From positions 496,001-560,000 of the forward strand of contig NZ_CCDM010000002.1 of assembly GCF_000750635.1 (NCBI RefSeq): 64,000 nucleotides of DNA, given 5' to 3'. Every line of letters starts with the position of its first letter. Positions within the stretch are counted from its first letter, which is position 1. The notes below the pieces were generated by a model. It was not told the origin of the DNA. It did no database searches and was given only the letters and a program-made list of their open reading frames with translations. Positions 56,824-64,000 of the stretch are shown piece after piece. The translations under genes and the position numbers were made by a program. The DNA is from Oceanobacillus jeddahensis (GTDB lineage Bacteria > Bacillota > Bacilli > Bacillales > Amphibacillaceae).

Positions 56824-56903
56824 TGAAAGCGTTGACATTGGAATTACATTCATTTATACTAATCGCAAATGAACAAATGATTTTATTTTTGCACATTTGT
56901 TCA
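56824..56903 (+). promoter_or_regulatory. cre-overlapped SigA promoter and SorC-type operator
   Basis: TGAAAGCGTTGACA (56824-56837) matches the CcpA site TGWAANCGNTNWCA exactly. Its last six bases are the -35 box TTGACA, and TATACT (56855-56860) follows after 17 bases. Just downstream, TGAACAAATG (56870-56879) and CATTTGTTCA (56894-56903) form a perfect 10-bp inverted repeat, a likely operator for the SorC-family regulator encoded next. CcpA binding would block polymerase directly. Confidence 0.9.
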
Positions 56904-56998
56904 AAACGTATTCGGTAATAACCTCGTTCAAAAAATAATAAAGGAGTGATATGATAAAAAATAAGTATTTAAGATGATCAGGAGGCTGTAATTAGCTT

Positions 56999-57985
56999 AT
57001 GTCTAAAGTAGATTTGAGGTTATTATCAAAAATTGCATATATGTATTATATCGATAATATGTCACAGTATGATATTGCACAAGAATTAGATGTTTCAAGA
57101 AGTAAAATTTCTAGACTGTTAGTAGAGGCACGGGAACAGGGGATTGTTCAGATAAATGTGACAACTCCCGTGACACGTTGTTTTGATTTAGAACAGCAAT
57201 TAGAAGAAGCTTTTGGGATTACCGAGGCTATTGTTGTTCCAGTATATTCGACGAAAGAAGAAAATATATTAAATTCCTTAGGCCAGGCAGGAGCAGAATA
57301 TCTTGTGAACCAGGTCAAAGAAGGGATGACTGTTGGTTTTTCTATGGGAGAAACATTAAAAAGGCTTGCTTACTATCTAGGAAATGAACAAAAAATTGAT
57401 TGTGAAGTTGTTCCAATTATGGGTGGTAATTGGCCAGGGATGGGGTATGGCTTGGATGCTAACACCATTTCGCAAAGGGTTGCGGAAAAATTAGGAGCAA
57501 AGTGCTTTCCTTTATATGCACCAGCCATTGTTTCTAATGAAGATTTAAAAGAATCAATTTTAAGTGATTTAACGGTTCAAAATGTATTTAAAAAATCATT
57601 AGAGACAGATATTACGTTTATAAGTGTTGGTGTTGAATCTTCTTCCTATGCCCATATTCATTTGCTAACCGAAGAAGAGAAAAAACAGTCAAAAGAAGAA
57701 AACGTTGTTGGAGAAGTAGCTTGCTGGTTTTTTGATTCTAATGGAAGGATACCTCAAATTGATATCCACAATAGAGTGATTGGATCAAGCATTGCTCAAA
57801 TAAGTAAGCATTCAAAAGTTGTCTTAGTATCTGGAAATAGCTACAAGAAAGAAGCGATTGCTTCAGCGCTCGCCGGGGGATGGGTGGATACGTTAATTAC
57901 CGATGAATATGTTGCAGAATACTTGTTGAGAAATCAAAAAGAGAAGGAAAGCCAACGCGTAGAATCAGAGGTAGAGTTGAAGTAG
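56999..57985 (+). CDS. SorC/DeoR-type sugar-binding transcriptional regulator
   Basis: The 328-residue protein has an N-terminal helix-turn-helix (YYIDNMSQYDIAQELDVSRS, about residues 17-36). A SorC sugar-phosphate-binding domain follows, with VGFSMGETL and PIMGGNWPG. SorC regulators (SorC, LsrR, DeoR of Bacillus, CggR) respond to phosphorylated sugars. GATCAGGAGG lies before the ATG. Located first in the sugar region and behind its own putative operator, it probably autoregulates and controls the kinase and dehydrogenase genes. Confidence 0.93.
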   Translation: MSKVDLRLLSKIAYMYYIDNMSQYDIAQELDVSRSKISRLLVEAREQGIVQINVTTPVTRCFDLEQQLEEAFGITEAIVVPVYSTKEENILNSLGQAGAEYLVNQVKEGMTVGFSMGETLKRLAYYLGNEQKIDCEVVPIMGGNWPGMGYGLDANTISQRVAEKLGAKCFPLYAPAIVSNEDLKESILSDLTVQNVFKKSLETDITFISVGVESSSYAHIHLLTEEEKKQSKEENVVGEVACWFFDSNGRIPQIDIHNRVIGSSIAQISKHSKVVLVSGNSYKKEAIASALAGGWVDTLITDEYVAEYLLRNQKEKESQRVESEVELK

Positions 57986-58036
57986 CACTCATTTATAATA
58001 TCTCTGGTAACCATCATCAAAATATTCTCTTAGATT

Positions 58037-58050
58037 TATCATCGTTTTCA
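58037..58050 (-). promoter_or_regulatory. Near-consensus cre between the regulator and kinase genes
   Basis: On the minus strand TGAAAACGATGATA matches the cre consensus at all but one fixed position (T for C at position 13). It could add catabolite repression as a roadblock within the operon. Confidence 0.45.
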
Positions 58051-58101
58051 CCTGTTTTTAAAAAATTTGCTTTTAAAGCAACTACAGAGGAGAGATTAAT
58101 T

Positions 58102-59676
58102 GTGAAAAGAGAACTTGTTATCGGTGTTGATGGTGGAACAGAAAGTGTTCGTGTAGGAATTTTTGACTTGAAAGGGAATGAAGTAGGGGAAGGGATAACT
58201 CCTTATAAAACTTATTATCCAAAGCCGGGATGGGCTGAACAGGATCCAAATGATTGGTGGGCATCCTTAGCAGAAAGTATTAAAAAGGCAATGAAGGATG
58301 CAAATGCTTCTAAAGATGAAATTATTAGTATCGGTTTAGATACAACTTGCTCGAGTGTAGTATTCTCTAAAAATGATGGAACCCCCGTCAGAAAAGCTGT
58401 TATATGGATGGATATTCGATCTTCAGAAGAAGCAGAAGAAATGGCAGCGACTGGTCATGAAGCACTAAAGTATAATGGTTTTGGAAATGTCTCGGCAGAA
58501 TGGATGCCAAGTAAAGTACTATGGGTCAAAAAAAATGAGCCTGAAAATTATCATCAAACTGAAAAAATTATGGATTATGTAGATTGGTATACCTTTATGA
58601 TGACTGGTAAAAATACGGGTTCTGCAAGTACAACGACATTGAGGTGGTACTATGATGAAGAAAAGGGCGGTGTTCCAGAAGACTTTTATAAAGCGATTGG
58701 TTTAGAGGATATCTTTGATAAGCTTCCGGAAGAAATTAAATATCTGGGAGAATATGTAGGTGGACTTACACCTTATGCGGCAGAGCATTTAGGGCTTGCT
58801 GAAGGAACTCCTGTCGGCCAGGGCGGAGTTGACTGTTTAAATGGAATGATTGGTCTTGGAGTAACCAAACCAGGCAAATTGGCACTTATTACAGGTTCTT
58901 CTCATTGTAATTTAGCTTTTACCGACAAATCGATTCATAAAGAAGGAATTTTTGGAACATATCCAGGCGTTGTTTTCCCAGGTATGAAATTAGCCGAAGC
59001 TGGTCAGGCTTCTTCAGGCTCCGTTATTAAATGGTTTAAAACACATTTTGGAAAAGATATTGAAGAAGAGGCTAAACAGCAAGGTGTTAGTGTTTATGAC
59101 ATATTAAATAAAGAGGCAGCAGAGCTTCCACCAGGATCAGAAGGACTTCTTGTATTAGAATACTGGCAAGGAAACCGTACTCCTTATGTGGATGCGAATG
59201 TCCGAGGATTTATTTCTGGTTTGACATTAAAGCATACACGAGCACATATTTATCGTGCTATTATGGAAGCGATCGCATATGGTACCGAATTAAACATTAA
59301 AAACTTTCAGGAAAACGGTATCCCAGTAGAAGAGCTCTATTTAGCTGGAGGAGCAACAAATAGTGATTTGTATCTGCAGATTCATGCAGATGTAAGTAAT
59401 TTGCCAATTAATGTTCCTGAATCGAATCAGGTAGCCTGTTTAGGTTCGGCAATTATGGCAACGGTTACAGCTGGCGCTTATGCAAATGCCGATGAAGCAG
59501 TAAACAATATGGTTCGTTACAAGAAGCGTATTGAACCGAATCCAGAAAATCATGAAATCTATAAATTATACAGTGAACAATATCAGAAAGCTTATCCACA
59601 ATTTAAAGAATGGATGCACGCTACAAGCAAGCTTGATGGAATAGCTGCTGAAAAAGTAGTAAAACAATCTGTATAA
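58102..59676 (+). CDS. FGGY-family carbohydrate kinase (ribulokinase/xylulokinase-like)
   Basis: The 524-residue protein has the FGGY phosphate-1 motif IGVDGGTESVRVGIFD at the N-terminus, SIGLDTTCSSVVF, and the second-domain GGVDCLNGMIGLGVTKPG and LAGGATNSDLYLQI. Such kinases phosphorylate ketoses or polyols (ribulose, xylulose, erythritol, AI-2). The closest feel is the ribulokinase branch, but specificity cannot be read. The start is GTG, with GAGGAG upstream. It follows the SorC regulator by 116 bases and precedes a polyol-type dehydrogenase. Confidence 0.92.
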   Translation: MKRELVIGVDGGTESVRVGIFDLKGNEVGEGITPYKTYYPKPGWAEQDPNDWWASLAESIKKAMKDANASKDEIISIGLDTTCSSVVFSKNDGTPVRKAVIWMDIRSSEEAEEMAATGHEALKYNGFGNVSAEWMPSKVLWVKKNEPENYHQTEKIMDYVDWYTFMMTGKNTGSASTTTLRWYYDEEKGGVPEDFYKAIGLEDIFDKLPEEIKYLGEYVGGLTPYAAEHLGLAEGTPVGQGGVDCLNGMIGLGVTKPGKLALITGSSHCNLAFTDKSIHKEGIFGTYPGVVFPGMKLAEAGQASSGSVIKWFKTHFGKDIEEEAKQQGVSVYDILNKEAAELPPGSEGLLVLEYWQGNRTPYVDANVRGFISGLTLKHTRAHIYRAIMEAIAYGTELNIKNFQENGIPVEELYLAGGATNSDLYLQIHADVSNLPINVPESNQVACLGSAIMATVTAGAYANADEAVNNMVRYKKRIEPNPENHEIYKLYSEQYQKAYPQFKEWMHATSKLDGIAAEKVVKQSV

Positions 59677-59750
59677 TTATATTTAATTTAATGATTTATA
59701 AATTATTAAAATGATCTTATGTCAAAATCAATATTCAAGGAGGATTTGCA

Positions 59751-60845
59751 TTGAAAGCATTACGTTTATATGGACCAAAAGATATGAAAGTGGATGATAT
59801 TCCTGTCCCTGAAATTAACGATAATGAATTACTGATTAAAATTGATTCCTGTACGATTTGCGGCAGTGACTTTCGAAATATTGCTGCAGGGGGTTCAGCA
59901 CATGGAATGGACTTACCTCGGGTTATGGGGCATGAAATTGCATCAACTATTGTTAAAGTCGGTGAAAACTGGAAAGACGAATATGAAGTCGGAGAGCATA
60001 TTATTGTTGCAGCAGTAAGTCCTTGCGGTAAATGCGAATTATGCTTAGAAGGCTATGAAAACCAATGTCTGGATAAACAAGCAACTGCATATAATTATGA
60101 TGGCGGCTTTGCAGAATATATGAGGGTTCCGGAACGTTCGATTCGATCTGGTAATGTTTTAAAAGTTTCAAGTGATAAGCTGCAGCAGGTTGCTTTAAGT
60201 GAACCATTATCGTGCGCTATTAATGGTCAGGAAATAGCGGAAGTAAAGCTGGGAGACAGCGTACTGATTGTTGGCTGTGGACCGATGGGATTATTCCATA
60301 TTCAATTGGCTAAATTAAATGGAGCAAAACAAATTATTGCGAGCGATTTTGATAAAAATCGTTTAGAAATTGCAAAACAACATGGTGCGGATATTACTTT
60401 TTCACCACAGGAAGAAGATCCAACGGAAAAAATAAAAGAAGTTACCAACGGATTAGGAGTCAATGTCGTTATCGTTGCTGTGCCAGTTCCGGAAATTGTG
60501 AATGATGCCTTGCAATGGGTAAGACGCAGAGGCAGAATCAATGTATTTGGAGGGATGCCAAAGCAAAGACCAGAAGCAACACTGGATCTAAATATTATTC
60601 ACTATAATGAAATTACGATTACGGGTACGTCTGATTCAACAGCCAGACAATTAAGTATTGCCGCAGATTTAATTTCGACAGGTAGAATAGAAACAGATTT
60701 CATGATTTCTAAAGTGGTTGATTTAGAAGAGGCTAGAGATATATTAGTAGCTGGACCACAACCAGAGCATATTAAAATTGTAGTGAAACCGGAATTAAGC
60801 AGTGAAGTATCGAAGGATAAAGCAGATACGGTATCTGTAAAATAA
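59751..60845 (+). CDS. Zinc-dependent polyol/alcohol dehydrogenase (MDR family)
   Basis: The 364-residue medium-chain dehydrogenase has catalytic Zn ligands in CTICGSDF and MGHEIAS, a structural Zn site (CGKCELCLEGYENQC) and the NAD(P) Rossmann motif VGCGPMGLFHIQLA. It is closest in pattern to sorbitol/threonine/ribitol-type dehydrogenases. The likely reaction is oxidation of a polyol to a ketose, which the FGGY kinase would phosphorylate; this is inference. The last 15 residues are a variable tail. AAGGAGG lies before the TTG start. Confidence 0.9.
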   Translation: MKALRLYGPKDMKVDDIPVPEINDNELLIKIDSCTICGSDFRNIAAGGSAHGMDLPRVMGHEIASTIVKVGENWKDEYEVGEHIIVAAVSPCGKCELCLEGYENQCLDKQATAYNYDGGFAEYMRVPERSIRSGNVLKVSSDKLQQVALSEPLSCAINGQEIAEVKLGDSVLIVGCGPMGLFHIQLAKLNGAKQIIASDFDKNRLEIAKQHGADITFSPQEEDPTEKIKEVTNGLGVNVVIVAVPVPEIVNDALQWVRRRGRINVFGGMPKQRPEATLDLNIIHYNEITITGTSDSTARQLSIAADLISTGRIETDFMISKVVDLEEARDILVAGPQPEHIKIVVKPELSSEVSKDKADTVSVK

Positions 60846-60968
60846 GTAAAGACTGACATATTGGTTTGGAAGAAGACCGATTGATTCCACTCTATCACGT
60901 CTCCAGACCAATATGCCCGTCGACTTATTTTAGCACTCGAAAAAATAAAATACAACTTATCATAGGTT

Positions 60969-61010
60969 ATCGCTGTTCTATCATTTTTGGTAGAATAGCG
61001 ATTTATTTTA
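60969..61010 (+). terminator. Terminator after the dehydrogenase gene
   Basis: ATCGCTGTTCTA pairs with TAGAATAGCGAT with one mismatch, followed by TTATTTTA. Another long hairpin, CATATTGGTTTGGA/TCCAGACCAATATG, lies at 60857-60917 without a T run. Confidence 0.82.
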
Positions 61011-61189
61011 GTTTATTTTTAAAAGATCGTTTTGATATGCACGAAAACTAAAGAATATTGAAATAGTACTTAATTTGTTAATAACAGAAAGAAATTATAT
61101 GAATATTTAATAACTTCCCTTCAATTCCTTATTCCTGTAAAATGAAATAAGTTCTATTAAAATTATATTATCAAGAGGGGAAATAAATA

Positions 61190-62428
61190 ATGTTAGAAAA
61201 ATTAAAAGCCTACCGATTTCCGCTGATTCTTTTAGGTTCTATTATAATTGGGGCAATAATTGGATTAATTTTTGGTGAAGATGCGACAGTTATTAGGCCT
61301 TTTGGGGATTTATTTATCAATTTACTATTTATGATTGTTATCCCGCTTGTATTTTTCTCCATTTCGTCAGCTATTGCTAGCATGGATAGCATGAAAAGAC
61401 TCGGAAAAATTATGGGTTCTATGATTACGGTGTTTATCATAACGGGAATTATTGCGTCTGTATTCATGCTGGTTGCAACAGTGATCTTTCAGCCGGGTTC
61501 AGATGTGGATATCCCGTTGAATGCTCCTGAAGAAGTTGAAGAGCAAACTCTTTCAGATCAATTAGTCAATACCTTTACTGTTCCAGATTTTGTTGATTTA
61601 TTCTCTAGAGACAATATGATGGCTCTGATTGTTATGTCGATACTAATCGGTGTTGCAACTGGCTTGACAGGAGAAAAGGGAAGACCTTTTGGAAGGTTAC
61701 TAACGAGTGCTTCTGACGTATTTATGAAGTTAATTAAACTGATTATGTATTATGCGCCAATTGGATTGGGTGCTTACTTTGCATCTTTAGTAGGTGAATT
61801 TGGTACAGCGCTGATTGGTGATTATGCAAAAGCAGTGATTGTCTATTATCCGGTGGCTATACTGTATTTTGCGATTGGTTTTACATTATATGCATTCCTT
61901 GCTGGAGGAAAACAGGGAGTAAGTCGTTTTTGGAAGAATATACTTGGTCCGGCAGCAACCTCGCTGGGAACAGGAAGCAGTGTCGCGACAATTCCTGTTA
62001 ACTTGCAAGCTGCAGAACGCATTGGTGTTCCAAAAGATATTCGTGAGACGATTATGCCGCTTGGAGCAACGATTCATATGGATGGTTCATGTCTATCAGC
62101 TATGTTAAAGATTGCCTTTATCTTCGGTGTGTTTAATCAGGATTTCACGGGAATTGATACATTTTTAACAGCTATCGGAATTTGTTTATTATCTGGTATT
62201 GTTATGAGTGGAATTCCTGGTGGCGGCTTTACAGGGGAGCTGATGATTATTACCTTATACGGGTTCCCAATTGAAGCTCTGCCGATTATTACAGCTATCG
62301 GGGTTGTTGTTGATCCGCCAGCTACAATGGTTAACTCAACAGGTGATACCGTTTCAAGTATGGTTGTGGCAAGACATATTGAAGGGAAAGACTGGATGGA
62401 GAAGGCGGATGCACCACCTAGTGCATAA
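61190..62428 (+). CDS. Dicarboxylate/amino acid:cation symporter (DAACS family)
   Basis: The 412-residue transporter has the DAACS landmarks: TSLGTGSSVATIPVN (serine-rich hairpin), ATIHMDGSCLSAMLKI and VDPPATMVNSTGDTVSS. It imports a C4-dicarboxylate or an acidic or neutral amino acid with Na+ or H+. It has an A/T-rich upstream region of its own and a separate terminator, so it is likely its own unit within the accessory region. GAGGGG precedes the ATG. Confidence 0.92.
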   Translation: MLEKLKAYRFPLILLGSIIIGAIIGLIFGEDATVIRPFGDLFINLLFMIVIPLVFFSISSAIASMDSMKRLGKIMGSMITVFIITGIIASVFMLVATVIFQPGSDVDIPLNAPEEVEEQTLSDQLVNTFTVPDFVDLFSRDNMMALIVMSILIGVATGLTGEKGRPFGRLLTSASDVFMKLIKLIMYYAPIGLGAYFASLVGEFGTALIGDYAKAVIVYYPVAILYFAIGFTLYAFLAGGKQGVSRFWKNILGPAATSLGTGSSVATIPVNLQAAERIGVPKDIRETIMPLGATIHMDGSCLSAMLKIAFIFGVFNQDFTGIDTFLTAIGICLLSGIVMSGIPGGGFTGELMIITLYGFPIEALPIITAIGVVVDPPATMVNSTGDTVSSMVVARHIEGKDWMEKADAPPSA

Positions 62429-62429
62429 A

Positions 62430-62485
62430 ATACAAAAGGAGTTGTTGTAAAATGCATGGTTTGTATTTTATGACAGCTCCTTTTC
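62430..62485 (+). terminator. Terminator of the symporter gene
   Basis: AAAAGGAG-TGT-ATAAAAT-like arms close with CTCCTTTT: AAAAGGAGTTG pairs with CAGCTCCTTTT (one G-T), after which CTAT follows. Confidence 0.78.
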
Positions 62486-62577
62486 TATGTTGGATAGCTT
62501 TTTTAAAGCTGGTTATGCTTATTCATGGTAATAAAAAAACTAATTGATTTTTGACACACTTAAATAAATCTCCCTTT

Positions 62578-63190
62578 TTATATTTTTAAGCTGTCTTTTT
62601 TAATTAATGGATGATAATAGAGATTAAGGCGATCCGTTTGGATTTTCGTATGTATTTTATTGAAATTATAACTAAATGCTAGAATCAAAAACTCGTTTCG
62701 TACATTACCTGTTCCTCGCGTACGAAACTTCTTCAGATGATAACTTTCCTTCAGTACGCCAAAAGTTTCTTCGACTTGAATAGAGCAATTCACACTATAT
62801 AATGTGTCCGTTTCTATTAGAATATTTTTTACACAATTTCTTGGTAAGCTATAAATGCTTTGGCTACATGCTGTTATTTGTTTCCTTTGGCTTTGGTATC
62901 TGTCTTTGAGTGGACAACCGGTGCAGTCTTCAAAATCATAAAAGATTACCTAAGATTGGTAGCTGGTCTACGAGATTCGCGTGTAGTTTCGAATGACATG
63001 TAACTACTGGTTATTGTCACAAGTATAGGTATCAGTACTTTTGTCATAAGCAATATTTATCCGATATTTGATGTTCTTTTTAAATGAAGCTTTTTCTTGT
63101 ATTCATAGTTTTGTGACTTGATATAGGGCGTCTTCTTTTGTTATTTCAAATAGACATAATTTTCTTCGTTTTCATATCCGGAATTTGTAA
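62578..63190 (-). pseudogene. IS1182-family transposase remnant
   Basis: The C-terminal part is readable: a Cys-rich segment FEDCTGCPLKDRYQSQ, then NCSIQVEETFGVLKES, FRTRGTGNVRNEFLILA and NFNKIHTKIQ, the end of IS1182-type DDE transposases (normally RSIQVEGAFG...). The catalytic Glu is in this QVEETFG region. The N-terminal half and the other catalytic residues are missing or frameshifted upstream of about 62990. No inverted ends were found. It lies between the symporter and aldolase genes. Confidence 0.85.
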
Positions 63191-63279
63191 CGATCAGTCG
63201 ATACGTAAAGGGAAGATGTTCTTTTCATTGTAAAGACAAAAATTAAAAAATAAATAAACTGAAATTTTAAAATAAGTAA

Positions 63280-63308
63280 TTGACAAGAAATTTTAATTAT
63301 ACTATTAT
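63280..63308 (+). promoter_or_regulatory. SigA promoter of the aldolase gene
   Basis: TTGACA (63280-63285), 17 bases and TATTAT (63303-63308) form a strong promoter. TGTTTTAAATTTAAACA follows near 63338, a near-palindrome that could be an operator. Confidence 0.85.
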
Positions 63309-63404
63309 TATTTTAAACCATTATACGTACAAACGGATGTTTTAAATTTAAACAACAATAGGTTAATGGTGTAAAGAAAAACAATTTAAGGAGTGGATGA
63401 CCAA

Positions 63405-64000
63405 ATGGGGAAATCGTTACGATTGTCAAGAATTTTTAGAAGGGACACAGGTAATACACTTATTTTACCTGTAGATCATGGTATTGGTGGAAGTATTGAA
63501 GGATTAGAAAATCCAGTTAAGACTCTTAAAGAATTACAAACACCTGATATCGATGCAATATTACTAAATGATGGTGTTGCTAGACAAGCTGAAGAAGTTT
63601 TTCATGGAAAAGGTGCACCAGGTCGAATGCTAAATTCTGATGTTTTTAGTTATGAAGTAAAAAATGAACGAATGGAACATCATTTAACATTCAGTCCAGA
63701 GATTGCAGTTCGAAAAGGATATGATTGTATGAAGTTGGTCTTGTTTTGGGACCGTCCAGCTGAGGAAAGAATGCGTTCTATGAAGTTGATAGCCTCAGTA
63801 ATTGAGGAGGCAGAAAAATGGGAAATACCAGTTTTAGTGGAACCCCTTATATCAAAACCAATCGAAGATCCTAAAGAACGGGCAAAAGTTTTAACTGATG
63901 CGAATCGGGCTGCGTTTGAACTAGGCGCGGATATATTAAAAGCAGCTCACCCTGGTGATACAAAAACACTCGAAAATTGGGTGAAGTATTTTGATATTCC
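63405..64000 (+). CDS. DeoC/LacD/FbaB-type class I aldolase (partial)
   Basis: The frame is open from ATG 63405 (AAGGAG at 63388) to the window end. The first 198 residues begin GKSLRLSRIFRRDTGNTLIL and continue PVDHGIGGSIEGLE, as in DhnA/FbaB/LsrF aldolases that use a Schiff-base Lys. That Lys is probably in LGADILKAAHPGD. Substrates in the family range from fructose bisphosphate to the AI-2 derivative. Its own promoter and the IS remnant set it apart from the kinase operon. Further genes may lie beyond the window. Confidence 0.88.
   Translation, partial: MGKSLRLSRIFRRDTGNTLILPVDHGIGGSIEGLENPVKTLKELQTPDIDAILLNDGVARQAEEVFHGKGAPGRMLNSDVFSYEVKNERMEHHLTFSPEIAVRKGYDCMKLVLFWDRPAEERMRSMKLIASVIEEAEKWEIPVLVEPLISKPIEDPKERAKVLTDANRAAFELGADILKAAHPGDTKTLENWVKYFDI

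Noticed and set aside
56999-64000. An AI-2 (lsr) system, given a SorC regulator, an FGGY kinase and an LsrF-like aldolase
   Set aside because: No lsr ABC transporter, LsrB or LsrG is present, the kinase looks closer to the ribulokinase branch, and the aldolase is in a separate unit. It remains a minor alternative.

Overview
The window is low-GC Bacillaceae chromosome, most like Oceanobacillus or a close relative. Gene order follows Bacillus subtilis in several blocks: murC-ytxGH-aroA-ccpA-acuCBA, a yitS/T/U/V/W set, and a long yjzD-yjaV-med-fabHA-fabF-yjbA-trpS-yjbC-spx-mecA-coiA-pepF-roxS-spxH-yjbI-yjbK-yjbM-nadK-rluD-prpE run, followed by cotO/cotZ and yjcFGH. Two spore-coat genes with SigK-type promoters show an endospore former. 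Species assignment is inference.

Layout. 1-5000: end of murC, stress genes ytxGH, bifunctional chorismate mutase/DAHP synthase, and ccpA. 5100-7600: acuABC on the minus strand. 7674-8543: a composite mobile repeat. 8600-12900: a class A penicillin-binding protein and tyrS with a Tyr T-box. 12900-19200: DegV/YitT/YitU/YitV/YitW-type genes, a lipoprotein and uppP. 19400-25700: yjzD, yjaV, med, FapR-controlled fabHA-fabF and a broken DUF368 transporter gene. 25800-34000: yjbA, trpS with a Trp T-box, a secreted glycosidase-like protein, yjbC, amtB-glnK with a TnrA/GlnR box, spx and mecA. 34000-45500: coiA, pepF, the RoxS/RsaE small RNA, spxH, a truncated hemoglobin, CYTH, RelQ, NAD kinase, RluD, prpE and mgtE. 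46400-56300: spore-coat genes, a DUF421 protein, yjcFGH, a heterodimeric ABC exporter, a Nudix protein and a serine hydrolase. 56400-64000: tRNA-Val and an accessory carbohydrate region (SorC regulator, FGGY kinase, Zn-dehydrogenase, dicarboxylate/amino-acid symporter, IS1182 remnant, aldolase).

How genes work together. The core carries nutrient and stress control: CcpA; Spx with its adaptor SpxH and MecA; RelQ; RoxS; FapR on lipid synthesis; TnrA/GlnR on ammonium uptake. The last 8 kb looks like an inducible, catabolite-repressed sugar or polyol module: a perfect cre overlaps a consensus promoter, followed by a 10-bp inverted-repeat operator in front of the SorC gene.

The most unusual content is not protein coding. 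At least four families of structured, dispersed repeats lie between genes. (1) A MITE-like element occurs in three copies with CTCAACTTTCGCACC-type inverted ends, two with perfect 7-bp target duplications. (2) A hairpin repeat has the core GCGATTACTCG and occurs at five clear loci plus one degenerate one; its unit number varies and its stem covaries. Two long copies flank relQ-nadK-rluD. (3) A 147-bp palindrome has TGTTCAAAAAGGCC arms. (4) Hairpin modules share inner sequence while their outer arms differ but remain complementary. Some are nested, and an empty site elsewhere in the window defines the insertion points.
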